Of a DNA stretch of 64,000 nucleotides, positions 61,629-64,000 are shown one piece after another (positions within the stretch are counted from its first letter, which is position 1; every line of letters begins with the position of its first letter). Both the position numbers and the translations under genes were made by a program. Where the stretch lies: contig JALJCO010003968.1 in the NCBI GenBank assembly GCA_023101725.1, forward strand, positions 930,001 through 994,000, read 5' to 3'. The DNA comes from Atherinomorus stipes. Lineage: Eukaryota; Chordata; Actinopteri; Atheriniformes; Atherinidae. The notes below the pieces were generated by a model, which saw only the letters and a program-made list of their open reading frames with translations, did no database searches and had not been told where the DNA came from.

Positions 61629-64000
61629 GTAATCGCCATGACTTGTAGAAATGCTCATTATCTTGACTTTTGTTTCTAAAAAATACAAGTATGTTAGGTA
61701 TTGAAATGGGGTATAATCGTGGAAGTGTGGGCACATAATTAGAACTTTCTAGTCTGCAAATTTGTGCCATTACAGAAAACAGGAAGACAGGAAAATTGTT
61801 TTATAAAAGCATTTTATCCTCCAAGTAGCTTAAATGTAGGAAGATAATTAACCTGTCCATACTTCCACTAAACCACCAGGTAGTGTAAGATAAGTATTTA
61901 TTATCTGTGTGGCAGTTTTTGTTGTTTTTTGCAACTGACAAAATGTCAATAGTTCAAAACTATTTATTTTTAAGGCAAACTTCTCTTTGTTGTACAAATA
62001 AGTGCACCTCTTTTATGGGAGAAAAAAAAAAGTTTCAAATTGACCTATATTTAAAGTTCCCAAATCAATATAATAGTAATAATAAAAATCTAATTCAGTA
62101 CTTAAAGTACATCTTTCATGTTCTTTATAATGACAGAAAATCATTCTCTGAGATGAGGTAGTAACTGTTATTTCTCTTGAGTTGACATAAACCAGGAAGT
62201 GTTTCTTTAAAAGGGGGGGGGGGGGGGGGGGGATAAAACTCTCCTTCAGAAACACTGTGCGGTTTTGGAATCATGTGACTTATGACATCATAATAGGTGA
62301 AGCTATGTGAATTCCACAGCTGACGAATGCTAAACAATAACCGATAAACGGTGAGACAACAGCTGATTAGCAGCTAGACAACATCTTTCTTAACATCCGT
62401 CTTCTTTCTTAACCTCACCTCTACAGCTGAGGCTTAACTCTCCTGAACAGCACCTTCTTGATCGCTACCAGAGACGTCCTTTCTCCTTCGACTGACTCGG
62501 CCACAGCAGGATCCTGACAATGTTTGCTTAGCTTTAGCTTAGCTTAGCTTAGCTGCTGGAGTTTCTGCCAGGTTTTTGGTGTTTGTTTCTCGCTGTTCCT
62601 TTCAACATCTTGAGCTCAAAGCTGGAGGCGGGACTCATAAACGCCCATACACATGATCCATGGTAAAAACGCTTTGCACTGGCCGTCCCATTGTTTTCCT
62701 GGGGGGAGAGCGGTGGCGCCTGACTCATGGAGACCGGGGAGAGATGACTCACTCTGCCCGCAACCCGCAGCTCTGCTGCCGCGACAGATCTGGACACAGT
62801 TTTCTCTGCTAGAAGAGGGAAGAAACTCTTGTCCCTCCAGACTGAGCTCACGTTTGGCTTCCAGGACAATTGGGTTTTTTTCGGGGTTTTTTTTGTCTTT
62901 TTTTCGTTTTCCTACATGTCCTGTCCAGCATCATAGCAGCAGAATGGGGATCTGACTGCTGTGTTGTGCCAGGCAGATTTTAGTTGCCAAGAGGAGCCTT
63001 ATGGGTATAAGGCTCCTCTTGATGTACAAATATTATACTTTATTTATTTACTTATGTATTTATTTTTGTAATTATTATATTATTGAATTGACATATTATT
63101 GCTGGACCTGACAAGAGGGAAAAGAAAAGGGGACAGAGAAAGGAGAGTGAAAAAAGAGAGAGAGAATAGAGAGCTGATAGAAAAAGAAAGCTGCTGCACC
63201 TGTAAGAAAACAAAATGCCACCTGCAACATCTTCAACAGAAACAAAACTGACAGTCATTAAGACCTCTGATAGACAGACAAGCTGGAAGAGACAATAATA
63301 ATCACAAAACCAGACACTGATCGCACAGAGGAAGGAACAGCTTAGTAGTGATGTCACCACATAACATCACAGTGATATCATCATCATGCAGGTTAGTAAG
63401 TGTGGGAACAAGATGTTAGATGGAAGAATGAGGAGTGATCGGTGAATGTGACCAAGCCCCCACGGAAATCAGAGACAGGCCGGGGGGGCACCAAGACCCA
63501 GGAGACCACTAGCCACCCAGGAGCACAGACCTCAGCCAACCGCAGAGACCAGCACACATCCACCCAGATAGTGTCAAAGGGGTGGCACCCAGCCAGGTTG
63601 GCACCCAGACAGGGTGCCAAGCGGCTGTGAGGCACAGGCACCCAGGGACCAGGGACAGCAGTTCTCGCCCCCCCCCCCTAGCCCCATGCGGTCCCCAGGA
63701 ATGTGTGAGAGAGCCCCCCCTCCCCCTGGTTTTTGGTGGAAGTAAACACATAGGGACATCACTGTTCAGCGAACATTCATGTCCCAGATGATCCGGTGGA
63801 GCGGAGTCCGCCTCCTCTAAATGGAGATTTATCAGCAACTGTCGCTTAAACAAACTTAAAAACCTCAACAAATACATAATGATGGTTGCAAAAATAAAAT
63901 AAATCAGATAAACAGGAACAGATTTTTGAAGCGGTCTAAAAACCATGGACCTCTAAAAGGTCTAAATGTGTGACACCAAGCATCTTGTACACATGATCTA
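61629..64000. other. intron 23 (5' part), repeat-rich
   Basis: No further receptor exon was found. It has a 20-base G run (62213-62232), AGCTT tandem units (62526-62554), a perfect 14-bp hairpin (62988-63021) and a GC-rich tract (about 63470-63790) with GGCACCCAG-like recurring words. The last open frames look like repeat-derived noise. Confidence 0.5.
62988..63021. repeat. perfect 14-bp stem, 6-base loop hairpin
   Basis: CAAGAGGAGCCTTA at 62988-63001 and its exact complement TAAGGCTCCTCTTG at 63008-63021 are separated by TGGGTA. Function unknown. Confidence 0.9.

Noticed and set aside
63470..63790. Considered as a CpG-island promoter or a CRISPR-like repeat array
   Set aside because: The recurring words are irregular in length and spacing and the genome is eukaryotic; it fits a fish GC-rich repeat.
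62653..63946. Several open frames of 60-145 codons near the window end
   Set aside because: They lie in GC-rich repeat-like sequence with low-complexity products and do not resemble the missing SorCS exons.

Overview
The window looks like teleost (probably spiny-rayed fish) nuclear DNA: AT-rich, GT-AG introns, many microsatellites, and a mix of hAT, Tc1-like, TTAA-flanked and tRNA-SINE elements typical of fish. It holds one protein-coding gene, on the + strand, with its 3' end missing: a VPS10-domain sorting receptor of the SorCS family, closest by eye to SorCS3. No bacterial, phage, CRISPR or RNA-gene content was seen.

The gene starts with ATG at 6200. Twenty-three coding exons can be placed to the base up to 61628, all with GT-AG borders and compatible phases. 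Joined, they give 3291 nt, or 1097 codons, with no stop. In order, the product has a signal peptide, a propeptide ending in a furin-type RGKR site, the VPS10 beta-propeller with Asp-box motifs, the ten-cysteine 10CC module, a PKD domain, and part of the membrane-proximal region. The transmembrane helix and cytoplasmic tail are not found and must lie beyond the window. Exon 1 is followed by two long introns (27.6 kb and 9.6 kb). Exons 3-23 lie within 44175-61628.

Regions: 1-6199 is upstream intergenic DNA with two small non-autonomous elements and a CpG-richer stretch just before the gene. Intron 1 (6878-34469) is the main landing zone for mobile elements. These include a SINE, a 1.2 kb hAT-like element holding a THAP-like relic, a Tc1-type MITE butted against it, a decayed 3.2 kb hAT transposon sitting inside an older TTAA-flanked element, a decayed Tc1 transposon, and a long GAAA microsatellite. 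Intron 2 (34538-44174) holds a second THAP-like relic, a TTAA-flanked GC-rich element and telomere-like repeats. The remaining introns are mostly unremarkable, except for a second copy of the Tc1-type MITE ending 56 bp before exon 15. After exon 23 the sequence becomes repeat-rich.

No undescribed system was identified. The most useful observations are the exact exon model, the nested and dated insertions with intact target duplications, and a set of unrelated short elements that all lie between TTAA sites next to THAP-domain relics.
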